A stretch of DNA of 64,000 nucleotides from Crotophaga sulcirostris. Its lineage: Eukaryota; Chordata; Aves; Cuculiformes; Crotophagidae. Both the position numbers and the translations under genes were made by a program. The stretch is from contig VYZB01000192.1 in assembly GCA_013397455.1 (NCBI GenBank), positions 650,161 through 714,160 on the forward strand, given 5' to 3'. Positions 47,244 to 58,996 of the stretch are shown here, piece after piece (positions within the stretch are counted from its first letter, which is position 1; each line of letters starts with the position of its first letter). Below the pieces are notes generated by a model that saw only the letters and a program-made list of their open reading frames with translations, had not been told where the DNA came from and did no database searches.

Positions 47244-47285
47244 GGGCGGGGCGGGTCTTGAGCGGCGCGAAGGGCGGGGCCGGGG
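47244..47285 (+). promoter_or_regulatory. Tandem GC boxes (Sp1/KLF sites)
   Basis: GGGCGGGGCGGG at 47244-47255 and GGGCGGGGCCGGGG at 47272-47285 contain overlapping GGGCGG cores. They lie just right of the last CCAAT box, where a rightward transcript would be expected to begin. The G-runs also approach a quadruplex pattern. Confidence 0.8.
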
Positions 47286-47500
47286 AGCGCAGGGTGGTGT
47301 CGCCTCCTGGTTCCCCCAGTGCCCGCCCTTGGCGCCTGGCGGGGAAGGGAGGCGGCCTCTGCCCCTCAGGCCCTGGGAAGGCTGTGGGGCCGTCCCCGCC
47401 GCAGGGCAGCGCAGCGGCGCAGAAAGCAACCCTGCCCCGAAATCACGGGGTTTGTGCCCAAAACCGGCAGGGACTGAGATCCTGTGTAGCTGCCCTTGAC

Positions 47501-48123
47501 ACTGAAAATGCCCGCAAATAAACTCTCTGCAAAGTCGTTTTGGAGTTTTAGGAAGCAGCATCCTTTATCTCAGCGCTGAGTGCATGAGGGAATGATTCCC
47601 ATCAATCCTGCGTAATGAGACAAGAGCTGGGGACAGAACATGTTTCCCATTTATACACATATGTATAAATTTTCCCAGAAATCTTGTGCATGTTCTGTTA
47701 CTTTCCAAGAACTAATTTTAATTTTATTACGAGCTTCACAACAGCCACATCTCTGCTAGCTGGAGTTTTGGAGCCAGCTCTCTGTCTGATTATGCATTTG
47801 AGATGGGGAAAGGCTGCAAACAGGTGATTATAGAAGCCACATCTGTTCAGCACAGACCATCCTTAAGACATCATCATTTCTCTCTGAACAGTGTCTGGGA
47901 AAATACTATACGAAAAAAACATGCTATAAAGAAACCATGCTGTCAGAGGGACATTCTGTCTAACTTTCAAAAAATACAGTTAATTAGGTGAAACTTTACT
48001 ATAGCTTAAATCAAAATATTCCACTTTTTGTAATAGTAACTGTTTCTTCTGTCACTCTCAGTGCTTCATCAAGCTGGGAAGGACAAAGTCATTGAACCAG
48101 CCATTGGAGGCTCATACGGTGTT
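47501..48123. other. Island shoulder and AT-rich flank, nothing recognised
   Basis: Composition drops to AT-rich immediately after 47500. A perfect hairpin with 9-bp arms (ATTTATACA/TGTATAAAT) lies at 47649-47670. There is an AATAAA at 47516 on the + strand without other signs of a polyadenylation site. No exon was recognised. Confidence 0.5.
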
Positions 48124-48337
48124 CAAGAGGCAATAGGCAGAACCTGAAATGCAGGACATTCCACCTAAATGTGAGGAAAAATTTCTTTACTGTGATGGTG
48201 ATGGAGCACTGGAACAGGCTGCCCAGGGAGGCTGCGGGGTCTCCTTCTCTGGAGATATTCAAAACCCTCCTAGACACATTCCTGTGCAGCCTGCTCTAAG
48301 TGAACCTGCTTCAGCAGGGGAGGTGAACTAGGTGATC
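48124..48337 (+). mobile_element. CR1 LINE 3' fragment A of a composite
   Basis: A + strand CR1 piece: AACCTGAAATGCAGGACATT, CCACCTAAATGTGAGGAAAA, ACTGGAACAGGCTGCCCAGG, then GAGATATTCAAAACCCTCCT and TGAACCTGCTTCAGCAGGGG, ending at GGTGATC. It lacks the terminal octamers because an opposite-strand CR1 abuts it at 48337. Confidence 0.9.
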
Positions 48338-48975
48338 ATAGAATCGTTAAGGTTGGAAAACACCTCTAAGACCATCCAGTCCAACCATCAGTCCAACACC
48401 ACCATGCCTACTAAACCATGTCCCGAAGCACTGCGTCTGCCTGTCTTTTAAACACCACCAGGGATGGTGACTCCACCACTTCCTTGGACAGCCTGTTCCA
48501 ATGCTTCCCAACTCTTTCAATAAGGAATTTTTTTCTAATATCCAATCTAAACCTCCCCTGGTGCACCTTGAGGCCATTTCCTCTCATCCTGTCACTTGTT
48601 ACCTGGGAGAAGAGACCAACACCCACCTCACTACAACCTCCTTTCAGGCAGTTGTAAACAGTGATAAGGTCTCCCCTCAGCCTCCTCTTCTTCAGGCTAA
48701 ACAACCCCAATTCCCTCAGCTGCTCCTCGTAAGACTTGTGCTCCAGCTCCTTCACCAGCTTCCTTGCCCTCTTCTGGACACACTCCAGAAGCTCAATGCC
48801 TTTCTTGTAGTGAGCGGCCCAAAACTGAACACAGTACTCGAGGTGTGGCCTCACCAGCACCAAGTACAGGAGGGCAATCACTTCCCTGGTCCTATTGGCG
48901 GCACCATTTTTGATACAAGCCAGGATGCTGTTGGTCTTCTCAGCCACCTATGCACACTTCTGGCTTATGTTCAGC
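48337..48975 (-). mobile_element. CR1 LINE 3' fragment B with a 178-codon open ORF2 end
   Basis: Antisense CR1 whose 3' end is at 48337 (CATAGAATCG). The minus-strand frame 48947-48411 is uninterrupted for 178 codons and encodes the C-terminal part of ORF2 in family order: the [19 protein letters not shown] block, then [20 protein letters not shown] and [20 protein letters not shown]. It lacks the catalytic reverse-transcriptase motifs (5' truncated). It is the best-preserved CR1 in the window and so probably the youngest. Confidence 0.95.
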
Positions 48976-49078
48976 GATAAGGTCTCCTCTCAGCCTCCTC
49001 CAGGCTAAATAACCCCAGTTCCCTTAGCTGCTCCTTATAAAACTTGTGCCCCAGACCCTTCACCAGCTTTGTTGCAAC
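48976..49078 (-). mobile_element. CR1 LINE internal fragment C of a composite
   Basis: About 100 bp repeating in the same orientation the ORF2 segment that is present inside fragment B at 48662-48763 (GATAAGGTCTC...CTCAGCCTCCT...TTCACCAGCT). It has neither a 5' nor a 3' CR1 end and directly touches B on the left and D on the right. Confidence 0.85.
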
Positions 49079-49165
49079 CTGCTGTAGGTGAACCTGCTTT
49101 AGCAGGGGGTTTGGACTAGATGATCTCCAGAGGTCCCTTCCGACCCTGACCATTCTGTGATTGTG
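49075..49165 (+). mobile_element. CR1 LINE 3' terminus D of a composite
   Basis: A + strand CR1 terminus: ACCTGCTTTAGCAGGGGGTT, ACTAGATGATCTCCAGAGGT, CCCTTCCGACCCTGACC, then octamer-like ATTCTGTGATTGTG. Its first 51 bp (49075-49125) align without gaps to the end of fragment A (48287-48337) at 42 of 51 positions. Confidence 0.88.
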
Positions 49166-52100
49166 TCTGTAGGCCTTTGGTGCAGTTGGTAGGAAACCTC
49201 AGTTGCTCTGGGGAAAAGGAGTGACTTGTTAAAAAAAATGCGACAACAGTGTGCTGGAAGGCACAGAGGTGGCACATGAAGTGATGGTAAATGTGTTTTG
49301 CAGAAACTGAGCCAAGCAACAGGAAAAGATCAAGACTCTTAGAAAGGTCTCTCAGTTCAGATGTAATCAGCAAGACCTCCTTATAGGAAACACAATTTAC
49401 ATTACAGCCACTACAACAGCCCTTATATCCACATCCCAGTGCTACCATGACTGGATTTTGCTTGGCCCTGGCCAGAGTCCCAGGCACTGTTCTGGAAAAG
49501 CCAGTACTTCTTCAGGGCTCTGGAGCGTCCCCAGGGGCATCAGTTCCCAGCCTGGCGAGGCAGCAGTACTGCTCCCTGCTGTGACCTCAGTAAAATTACT
49601 CATCAGATCTCAGCAAAAACTGAGCATCATTTGCTTATGCCATAAAAAAAAAAAAAAAAAAGTGTTCTGGCCAGGATATTTTATACCACAAACAAAATAA
49701 CTTGGACTAGCAGAAACAATTTTTGCCAGTGTTAGAGTCTAACCAAGAGCTGCTGCTTTCTTTTCAAGGCATCAAAATATTGCCAGATTTCTGAAAGGTA
49801 TTCTGAAAGACATTCTATGTGAGCAAACAAAGACCTGGCCAAAGGCAGCTAAAATTTATCCTTTACAAGAGCTGTTTTCCAAAGCAGAAAACAAACCTAG
49901 TCTCTCAGAATGGTCCTGTTCAGCACTTTGCTCGCCCCAGGGTGCTTGGTTTGCTGGAAACCTTTTTTCCTGCCTGATAAATGATGAATGGTTTCACTTA
50001 CTACAAAGGACGTGGGATTGTTTAAAGTATGATTCATCATGAGCTACCTGTGCAGCTCCATACAGCTGGAAACCTGACAGTTAAGGGTGGCGTGCCCCAA
50101 CAAAGAGTAAAAGAGACAATATGAAATGATAGCACCAAATTGATACTGCAGCCACCCCAAACCATCCCACTGTGCTCATCATTCCAAGTGCCACTCTGAG
50201 ACACGACTGTGTCTCAGCAATGTTTGAGACAGTCTCAATAAGCCACCAGTGACAAAAATTACTTTTTCTCTCCTGTTTTGGTAGTATTGTTGACCCCAGC
50301 CACAACTAGTTGTCAATAATTAGGGCTACGGGTTGGGTTAGCTCTCTAAAGAATGTTCTTTCATAGAAAAAGACAAAGTGAATATGTAACTAGGGAGTGT
50401 CCAGCTCTCCTCCACCTGAAATGCACCACCAGACATCCCAGCTTAAAATTATTGTGGGACAACTGAGCTTTGTCACTTGGAAAAGTTGGCCGTCTGAAAA
50501 ACAGCAGATAGGGGAGGGTAAGCTCTTTGCTCTAGCAGTCTTGTCACTCATAGTAGTAGTAAATAAAAAGCAGACCAATGCATCATTTATACTGACGGTG
50601 TCCATCTGAAACAAGTCAAGGCTTTATAATCAGTCTCCAACCTGGTAATAGAAATGGGAAATCAATTTCATTCACTTACAAAGGACAAGGCAAGGCTACC
50701 TCAGGAGAACAGCCTTGTGCTTGGCCTCCTGCATATGGTATAGCCCTTCCCTATAAGCGCCTTAAAAACAATCCACATCAAACCCAAAACTCTCAGTTAC
50801 TGCTAATCTTGTTTTTCTGAATACCCAGCCTATCCGTCCACTTGGGGAATGCACACTACAAAAATCTCTGCTGCTCTATTTCCTATTAGGCAATCCTGCC
50901 CACATTTCCAAGTAATAATTAACCAATCAACTCTCCAAAGCCTGCCCATTCATGTCGCAGTGTCTTCTCATCTACCAGGAAACCACACAAGTGTGCTTAA
51001 AGAAAGATTATTATTTAGTTGAAGGGATGGGAAACTATAAAGCATCTCCAGTTTCTGTTAGTCTTTCCACAGATGTTTCTTTAGCTAAAACTACTCTCTG
51101 ACAAGGCCACAATGCAGGATAAGGGCATCTGTTAAGCTTTCATCCTCCATTTCAAAAATGGACTGACAATTAAAATCATTTGGGAGAATCTTCAGTGAGC
51201 TAGCTGCTTTTTCAGACTGAAAGATTATCTTTTAACAATGTTGCAAAGTTCATATTTATTTTTGGCCCCTTGGCTGATGAAGTGACCTCCCTTTAGAATC
51301 TGCAAATATAAATAGGAACGACGTTTTAATCATCAGTTTTCACAAGCAAGTATAATCCAGCATCTCAGGCATTAGTATTGTTCCAAATCTGGATGCAGGG
51401 GGCAGTTTTACAAGTACTGTGTTTCTGTAACATGCAAGTTCCCAGAGAGGCTGCCTGAAAATACAAAGCATCCGGTAGAAATTACTGAAGTGTTGTCTCT
51501 CTGAAATACCATAAGGTGGCAGTGAAATGAAAATTGCAACTGTTTCTGGCTAGAACAAAGCTTTAAGGAGCTCAGTAGAAGAGCAGGGGAGGCTTTTTTT
51601 TGGTTGCTTTTTAGAGGTTTTCATTTCTCTGCTTACATTTCACATATCACCATAAACTTTACATCCAGTCACTTTAATGAGACACCAAATAGGTCTGCTC
51701 CAACAGGCACCAGTAGACAAGTTCCTGCACAGGGAACTCGTGTTTTTTCTTTCTCAATTGCTTCCTTTCCAGGTGAATAGCAGGAAGACTTTCTGTTCGC
51801 TTACCTTGCAGCTCTTATGGGGTCCTTCCACCAGCAGCCACGGTGAGAGGACTACCTCCACTAGCCTGATAAGGATGCAATCCTGGTTTGAGCTTTCTTA
51901 TGTTGGTGAATCAAAATTATATTAATGGACCTACCAGTCTTGCATCTAATTCCTTAACATTGCCAAGGGAATTATCCATGGAACAATTTAGTGAGATGTT
52001 GTAATGGCTTGTCTCTTGTTTGATTGGCATGGGCAAACTCAATGGTTATGGTTGAACTTTAACTTTTCTCTTTTTTTTCCAGTGGAAAATCAGAGATTGT

Positions 52101-52810
52101 AACAATGACAAATTTACTGACTGCCCAGGCGTTAATGATTAGACAATAAATCCTGAGAAGTGGTTTTGATTTTTGTCCCAGAACAAAATCCGAAAGAATC
52201 TATGTTTAGAATGTACCAGTGGCATTTATTTTTCTAAGCAGGACAGAGGTTTCTAATCCTGAGAACCTGGCATTTTGCAACTATTTCCTGTCACAAAACA
52301 TGTCATCACCAACAATTGCTTCAGAGAACAGCTGATGTTTTGCTGAGCTGGATGCGTGTGGGTGCACCTAGGCCTTGCAAGACTCCAGGTAAGTTTGCCA
52401 AAACCAATAGAGCCAAGTGGTCTGAACATCTTAATGTAACAGGAGCTATGGACAACTTCCATTTCCCAATTTTGCTGCATAGTTGAACAAGCAGAGACAC
52501 CGAATACAGGTCCATAGCAACATTGCAACACACAGAAAACACCAGTGACTCACTAGGCAGATAAATGCATCCTTCTGTGGAAGTCCTCCTCACACTGATG
52601 TTCTGCATAGGTTTAAGGCTGATCTTGTCCACTGGCTCTTGAAAGAGGCATCAGATTTCCCACTGGGCCAAGAGAACATCTTGTTCGGTTGGGCAGTTTC
52701 CCTTGCTCCAGGATTTGTCTGACCGCACCTTCTTCATAAATAGCACTAGAAAACTACCATGCACAGAGCCAGAGAAGATCTGTTAGTCTGATGAGCCTTT
52801 GACAAGTCTT
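49166..52810. other. Non-coding flank, nothing recognised
   Basis: No exon, repeat family or RNA gene recognised, apart from an A18 run at 49644-49661. Open frames are at most about 120 codons and uninformative. Sampled rows here and further right have T equal to or above A on the + strand, unlike the left part of the window. Confidence 0.45.
49644..49661 (+). repeat. A18 homopolymer
   Basis: Eighteen uninterrupted A after GCCAT. No retrocopy body was recognised upstream. Confidence 0.95.
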
Positions 52811-53150
52811 CATAGAATCATAGAATGGTTAGGGCTGGAAGCTACCTTAAAAATCATCCAGTTCCAACCCCCCTGCCATGGGCAGGGACAACTTCCACTG
52901 GATCAGGTTGCTCAAAACCTCACCCAACCTGGCCTTGAACACCTCCAGGGAGGGGGAATCTAATATTTCTCTGGGCAACCTGTGTCAGTGTCTCACCACC
53001 TTCACAATAAAAAATTTCTTCCTAATGTCTAATCTAAAACTCACCTCTTTCAGGTTAAAACCATTACCCCTCATACTACCCCTGCCCTCCCTGATAAAGA
53101 GCCCCTCCCCAGCGTTCCTGTAGAGTCTCTTCAAAGGGGGGCCTTCCAGA
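52811..53150 (-). mobile_element. CR1 LINE 3' fragment
   Basis: An antisense CR1 ending at 52811 with CATAGAATCATAGAATGG. Then follow AACCCCCCTGCCATGGGCAG, CCCAACCTGGCCTTGAACAC, TTTCTTCCTAATGTCTAATC and AGCGTTCCTGTAGAGTCTCT. It is the same kind of element as the one at 36.1 kb, without the poly(C) expansion: here the equivalent site reads AACCATTACCCCTCATACT. Confidence 0.93.
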
Positions 53151-56100
53151 CATTTGTTTTCTGGAAAGCAAAAATTTCCTCAGAAGTGTGAAAGACTTAT
53201 AGAAAATTATTGGCCTCTTTGGTGTATATCATCTCCCTCACATTTGGTTCAATCAAGAAGCTCAAGACTGATACCCATTTGCTGTCAGCAGGTCTGTCTG
53301 TTTCTAAAAAAGGGGATACCAAGGAGCAAATGGGTCATTCTTACAACAGGAAATTAAAATGACCCCATTCCTCAGAGTTTACTGAGGCTCACTGTATTGG
53401 TGCAAGGGTCTATAAATGTACCACATTCTCCATTTCCCTGCCTCCCTAATAAATTTCCAAATTGGCTGTTGAGGAGGCTTTCTGAATAAAGACAGTTAAA
53501 TCCAGCCTGATCCCTGAAGTCTTCAGTACATTCAAGGAAATCTTGTAGGGCTAGCCAGCCTTAACCTGAGACAGGGGAGTAAGACTACTCTTTAGCTGGA
53601 TCTTGGTAGATATATGGGAGAGGCACTGGCAGGACAGAAGACCCAGGCTGGGTTTCCAAGCTGTCACAGTGACATATAACAGCTAACAGAAGAGATTTTT
53701 TTCTCTACTTCTCCAGACAGCTGGGGGATGTTGCACCAGGGTGATGAGGATAACTGTGCCTTCTTACAAAGCCAGGAAGAGGATTCACTAGTTCCTATTG
53801 AACTAGTTTTTGGAAAGAAAGCATTGCATGCAGCACAAGGTACCAACAGAAGAAGGAAGGGCCATGGGGAATAGACATCTGCATCACCAGAGAAGCAAAA
53901 GAGCAGCAGCGTGCTTAGTGGAGCCTGCCTGGGATGCTGTCCTTGCTGCAAGGACTCCCTGCAGACCAAAATTGCTGTTCTTAGCCACAATGAAATGCTC
54001 ATACAGCTCTTGCTGTTGCAGTTTCTTTTACCCTGGCTGAAAATAATTGCATAGGTATGGGTCTCCCCGGTACAGCCAGCTCCCTAGGGAAGAAAGGGGA
54101 CGATAGTGCTCGGTGGATTAGAACAACATTCTTGATATCCACAAGGCAAACTGCAGGGACTATAATACACTCGTGTCTGCAGAAAGTAACAATTTCTCTG
54201 CAGTATATAGCATATAGCAAAATGGTTGAATAGAGCTATGAAAATGTGGTTATTGTACATACATCAGCCACAGCACTGAACTTACACTGCTGTTGTAAAT
54301 CTTACCTATGAACTTGTGGTCTTTAGTTTGCAGTGAGGAATTTAATGGCAGTGATTCTCCTCAGAACCTGGGAGAAAATGCACAGTTAATTAAGAAGTGG
54401 CCAAAAATGTAACAGTATTTTCATCTTGTTCATTGAGTTTGTGCCAAGTACTCTAATTGATTTAATGATCCCTGTCCCTGGCTGCTCACTAATCATCATC
54501 GCATACTACTTCCTTCATCTTTGGCTTGCAAATGGTTACTAATTGTTGCTGCATCTTGCATTGTACATCTGGTGTTGACAGCTGTCCTTGCCCTGAGATG
54601 GAGAGGCAGCTGTTTTTAAATGGAGAGCTCTCTCCCAGATCTCTAAAACATCTGGGAAAATGTGGCATTGAAACTGAGTGGTCAAATATAAAAATTTAGT
54701 AAGTATGTGGACAGGCTAGAGGGTCTGCAAACACAAAACTTAAAAGTAGGCACAGGAATCAACACAGAAAAGACTCATTGCTGCGTCTTTAAAACAAGAA
54801 TCCTGGGTGTTTCCCATTAAAAAATGCCTGTTTCCCCTAATTCCCTGTTGACTGCTTGACATGGCAAAATCTTTTACACTCTGCACAACAAAGCACACAT
54901 CCTAATTTGATCAGACTAACAGCCCATGTTGCTTTTGCTTCAGCCTATCAGACATAATTCAAAAGCCTTTCTTACAGGGCAGGATTCAGGATCAGGTGGC
55001 AAGATCTAACTGGCTAGAGACAAGAAACCAATGCCATGAAAGCACGAAAAAGCCCTAGAAATCAACAGAAACAATTGCATTCCTTAAAAAAAAATATATG
55101 TTTTCCAGAATCTCATTTCCTCCTGGACATTTTGTGACCGTGATTGTTACAAGCAACCTATTTTTTTTCCCTCCTTGTTTATTTTGTGTATTTAACAGCA
55201 CCAAGCGTACAGTCCATTGTTTTGCTAGTGGTCAACAAAGCTTATCTCCCGATCTCACCCAGCCACTATTGCTCACGTGCTGTTCTACAAGACTTGGATG
55301 AGCCCTCGCTTCAGACCTTGTGAGAGGCTGCAAGCCAGCAGGAAGAGCGAAGCTGAACTCAACAGGCAGCAATGAGTAGGCATGTAAGGACACTGAAAGG
55401 AAACAGGTGAGCTTGCACAAGCTTAGAGTGATTGTACCAGCAGTCACTCCAAAAGACCCATAAGAAAAGAGCTTACATGCAGAAAAAGCCTGGTAGGATT
55501 AACAACTCCTTTTTATAAAGGAGTCGTTTCAGGACATCTGACTTAAGGGAAGTGCTACACATTTATTTTTTATTGGTCTGGATTTAAGCCATATCAAGCT
55601 GATGATGCCATTCTGAGTTCAAAGAGATATCATCTTTGCCTTATAGCGCAAGAGCAAGGGGACAATGCAATTAGCAGGAAAGGTGGCACTACCAAAGGCA
55701 GCAGAAGGAACTGTTTTTAAAATTAAGTAGTTATTCCATATGTCGGGCACTTAAAGTAGAAGGTTTTTTTCTTGTCACTGGAAGAGACAAGAGAGTTCTC
55801 CAGGAGATGATTCTAGTTCTTAAGTGGGTTCACTTCAACTAGTGGACACTCTATTTTCTCCACACCTATGGAAGGACCCTGGAAATACCTGCCTAGTAAG
55901 GGAGGCCTGAGATAAGTAGTCTTCCACTAGGTGACAGGAAGATATTTATATTTCTAACTGGATTCCGAAATTCACTGGTGCAGGATATCAGTAATGGGCA
56001 AATACATGGATAATACTGACCACTGAAGTAGGCAATACTAAATCCCATTTTCTTGGTATGAAGCATGCTCTTCAAAGTCGAATCACTCCCTATCTCTATA

Positions 56101-56219
56101 GGGGTGGATATTTAGCCACCAGCCAAGTATGGGAAGGTTTATAAGACACTGAAACATCTTGCTCTGACCATCATCAGGAACAAGACTGGACTAGAAACCA
56201 GGGGTTGAGCTGTTTGATA
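53151..56219. other. Non-coding flank, nothing recognised
   Basis: No exon, RNA gene or repeat family could be supported. Frames are short, and none carries a recognisable motif. Confidence 0.45.
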
Positions 56220-57876
56220 TACAAGGGTCATGTTCTCCGTGCTCAAGAGTGGTACATCTTAATAAGAAGAAAATCAAGCAAAGGTGGCAGGTGATGTGTG
56301 TGGATGAACAAGTATCTCCTTACTAAAGTGGCACAAAAAGGAAATGTACAAAAGCTGGAGGCATGGGAAGGCAACCCAGAATGAAGGCTTACTGGTAAGA
56401 GTGTCCTCCAGCAATCCCAGGCCCCCAAGCAGGGGTCCCAAAAAGAGGGAGCTGGCTAATATCATTGCAAGGCCACTCTTTGAAAAATCAAGGCAACTGG
56501 GGGAGACTCCTGAGACCTAGAAGAAAGCAAATGTCACTCCTGTCTTCCAGAAGGAGGATCTGGGAAACTACGACCTGGTCAGCCTCACCTCAGTCCTTGA
56601 AAAGGTGATGGAGCAAGAAATCACGGAAACCGTTTCCAGACACACGAAGAAAAAGAAAGGTAGTCAGGTGTATACAACATGGATTTACAAAGGGGAAATT
56701 GGGCTTAGCCACCCTGAGAGCCTTCCACAGCAAGATGACTGGCTTGGTGAATGAGAGGAGAGCAGTGGATATCTTTTGCCTTTACTGTAGTAAGACTTTT
56801 GACATTGTCTCCCACAACATCCCCGTAGACAAGCTGACAAAGTATGAGTTAGATAAATGGATAGTGAAATGGATCAAAAAATGGCCAAAAGGCTGCATGC
56901 AGAGCATCGTGCACAGTGGCACAAAGTCCAGCTAGGGGCCAGTCACTGGTGGTGTACCCTGTTACTGGTCTTATACTGTTTAACGTCTTCATTAATGATC
57001 TGGATGAGGGGGCAGAGTACACCTTTGGCAAATTTACAGATTATACAGAGCTGGGAGGAGCTGATAGACCAGATGGTAGCGTGCTGCCATCCAGAGCGAC
57101 CTGTACAGGCTGGGGAATTGGGCAGAGAGGAATCTCATTAAGTTCAGCAAAGGCAATGTAAAGTACTGCACCCAGGAAGGGATAACCCTATGCACCAGTA
57201 CATGCTGCGCGCTGCAGAGGAGGACATCAAGCTGGCCATGAGCCAGCAGTGTTCCCTCACAGCAAAGATGGCCAACAACATCCTGGGCTGCATGAGGAAA
57301 AGCATTCTCAGCAAGTCAAGGGAAGTGATCTTCCCACTCTCCTCAGCACTGGTGAGGCCACATCTGGCATCCCATGCCCTGTTCTGGGCTCCCCAGTACA
57401 AGGAAGACATGGACTTACTGGAATGAGTCTAGTAAAGGGCCACTAAGATCACTAAGAGAGTGGAACATCTCTCAAGTGAGGGAAGACACAGATAGCTGAG
57501 ACTACTCAGCCTAGAGAAGGCTCAGAAGATCTCATCAATATGTATAAATACCTGGTGGGATGAAATGAAGAAGAGGGAGATGGGCTCTTCTCAGTGGTAC
57601 CCACTGACAGGACAAGAAGCACTATGCACTGTTTAGAACACATGAAATAGCACTTGAACACAAGAAAATACTCTTTTTACTATGGGGATGGTCAAAGACT
57701 GGAGTAGATTGGTCTGCAAGGTTATGGAACCCCCATCTCTGGAAATATTCAAAACTTGACTGGACACAGTCCTGGGTAACCACATGAGCTGACCCTCCTT
57801 GAGCAAGGGGAGTTGGACTAGATGATCTCCAGAGGTCTCTTCCATCCTTCAAAACCCTACAATGATGCTATGATCT
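56220..57876 (+). mobile_element. Longest CR1 LINE of the window, degenerate ORF2
   Basis: The copy starts near AAGAGTGGTACATCTTAAT and GGATGAACAAGTATCTCCTT (family EWYIP...WMNKELLTK), then KKEMYKSW. A gap relative to full-length CR1 follows, then ELANIIARPLFEKSRQLGE (about 56450-56510) and VSLTSVLEKVMEQEITE. The palm region reads VDIFCLYCSKTFDIVSHN from 56768, against family LDFSKAFD. Motif C reads FTDYTELGG near 57030-57055 where active copies have FADDT, so a catalytic aspartate is lost. The sense passes through all three frames (56699, 56916 and 57190 openings). The 3' end has ACTAGATGATCTCCAGAGGT and a worn octamer end. It cannot encode a working enzyme. Confidence 0.93.
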
Positions 57877-58960
57877 GCTAGAGCAGATCCTATGGTGTTA
57901 ATTAGATCCTATATGCTGTTCTTATTCATTTAGCTGACTTTCCTTGAGGTAATTATAAACTGGTGTATTTAATCACACTAAATGCATATACCTCTGAGGA
58001 GAAGGTGTTATGGAGGAACCTGAACTTAAATAGTCAGAGTAATTGTCCACAAATGAAATACAGGAACTGGGAATCATCATTCATGACTGTGAAGTTCTGA
58101 ACATGTGCTTTCAGCACAGTAAGCAAAGTGTGGGGAGATGGAGGTTGACAGAGTGCACAGGGCAGGGGCAGATGAGAAGTGGGAGATGAGTGACTTATGA
58201 CAGCCAGTGCTGAGCACAGTGCATAAGAATTTTGGTTTTATATCCCAGCAACAAGCAATGCAATACTGGCTGTGCTGCTTGCGTGGCGGTGGTAAAATTA
58301 AAGCCCTAAAACTATCAAAACAGGGTGCCAAGCAGAGACAAATAAATCAGAGGCAGTATTTTCAAGCTGAGCATCCAAAAAATGCAGCAAACACAATTAA
58401 GGACCACCTGGGAAAAGCCTGATTTAAATAACCACCCAGGAACTCTGAAGCAGAAGCAATTCTCCAGGGCAGCAGTCCACAAGCTGAACCCTGAGCCTGT
58501 CCTTTCTCCAGCTGTGTTCCCAGTCTCCTCCACAGCACGGTCCTGGTATATTTTGTGAACTGAGGCAGGATCCCATTAAGAGAAAGTATGTGATCATGTC
58601 ATTAATGTCTGTCTCACAAGAGAAGATTAGAAAAACATTTGTCAAGAATGGGCTAGGAATAATTGGTTCTGCCTTGAGGCAAAGAGATGGACTGGAATCC
58701 CCAGATGGCTCCTTGAGGTTGCTTCCAGGCCTGTTTTCCACAAAGTCACACATGCCAAAATTAAGCCAAATTAAGTTTGCACAAATTATTCTAATTCCAG
58801 CCTTTCCTAACTTCTGAATACTTGATTTCAGAGCCTTGGCACAGATTATGGTGTACTGCTTTTTAGGATCCTGGTTGGTTTGTTTTAAAGCAAACTCAAC
58901 CTAGCAAGGATATCATGATATGTGCATCTACAAGGTGCATCGACAGCCCTGTAACAAGTA
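57877..58960. other. Non-coding flank, nothing recognised
   Basis: No gene or repeat recognised. The longest frame (58753-58424 on the minus strand, 109 codons) has no motif. Confidence 0.45.
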
Positions 58961-58996
58961 GAATGGTTTGGGTTGGAAGAGACCTTAAAGATCCAC
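58961..58996 (-). mobile_element. CR1 LINE 3' terminal scrap
   Basis: AGAATGGTTTGGGTTGGAAG followed by AGACCTTAAAGATCCACC is the antisense of the last 35 or so bases of an avian CR1, missing the octamer and the rest of the element. Confidence 0.75.

Larger units (their letters stand above)
45756..47500. promoter_or_regulatory. CpG-island promoter, probably divergent
   Basis: A sharp change to GC-rich sequence dense in CpG; for example, 46801-46860 holds six CpG in 60 bp while the flanks have almost none. It contains a CCAAT/TTACGGAAA tandem array (46672-46893), at least nine CCAAT boxes (46720-47194) and GC boxes (47244-47285), and no evident TATA box. These are hallmarks of a broadly active vertebrate promoter. 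Leader-like sequence lies to the left (minus sense), and base skew differs on the two sides, so transcription may go both ways. The gene or genes served are not identified. Confidence 0.88.

Noticed and set aside
46175..47499. Long + strand frames at 46175-46888 and 46615-47499 and minus-strand frames over 46.2-47.56 kb
   Set aside because: GC-rich DNA has few stops, all frames on both strands are open together, and the translations are low-complexity or translate the tandem array. Most begin at non-ATG codons.
48287..49125. 51-bp match between CR1 pieces A and D as a target-site duplication of piece B
   Set aside because: Nine mismatches in 51 bp are too many for a duplication made by B, which still has a 178-codon open frame. 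Both copies are simply CR1 3' sequence. The nested model is kept only as one option.
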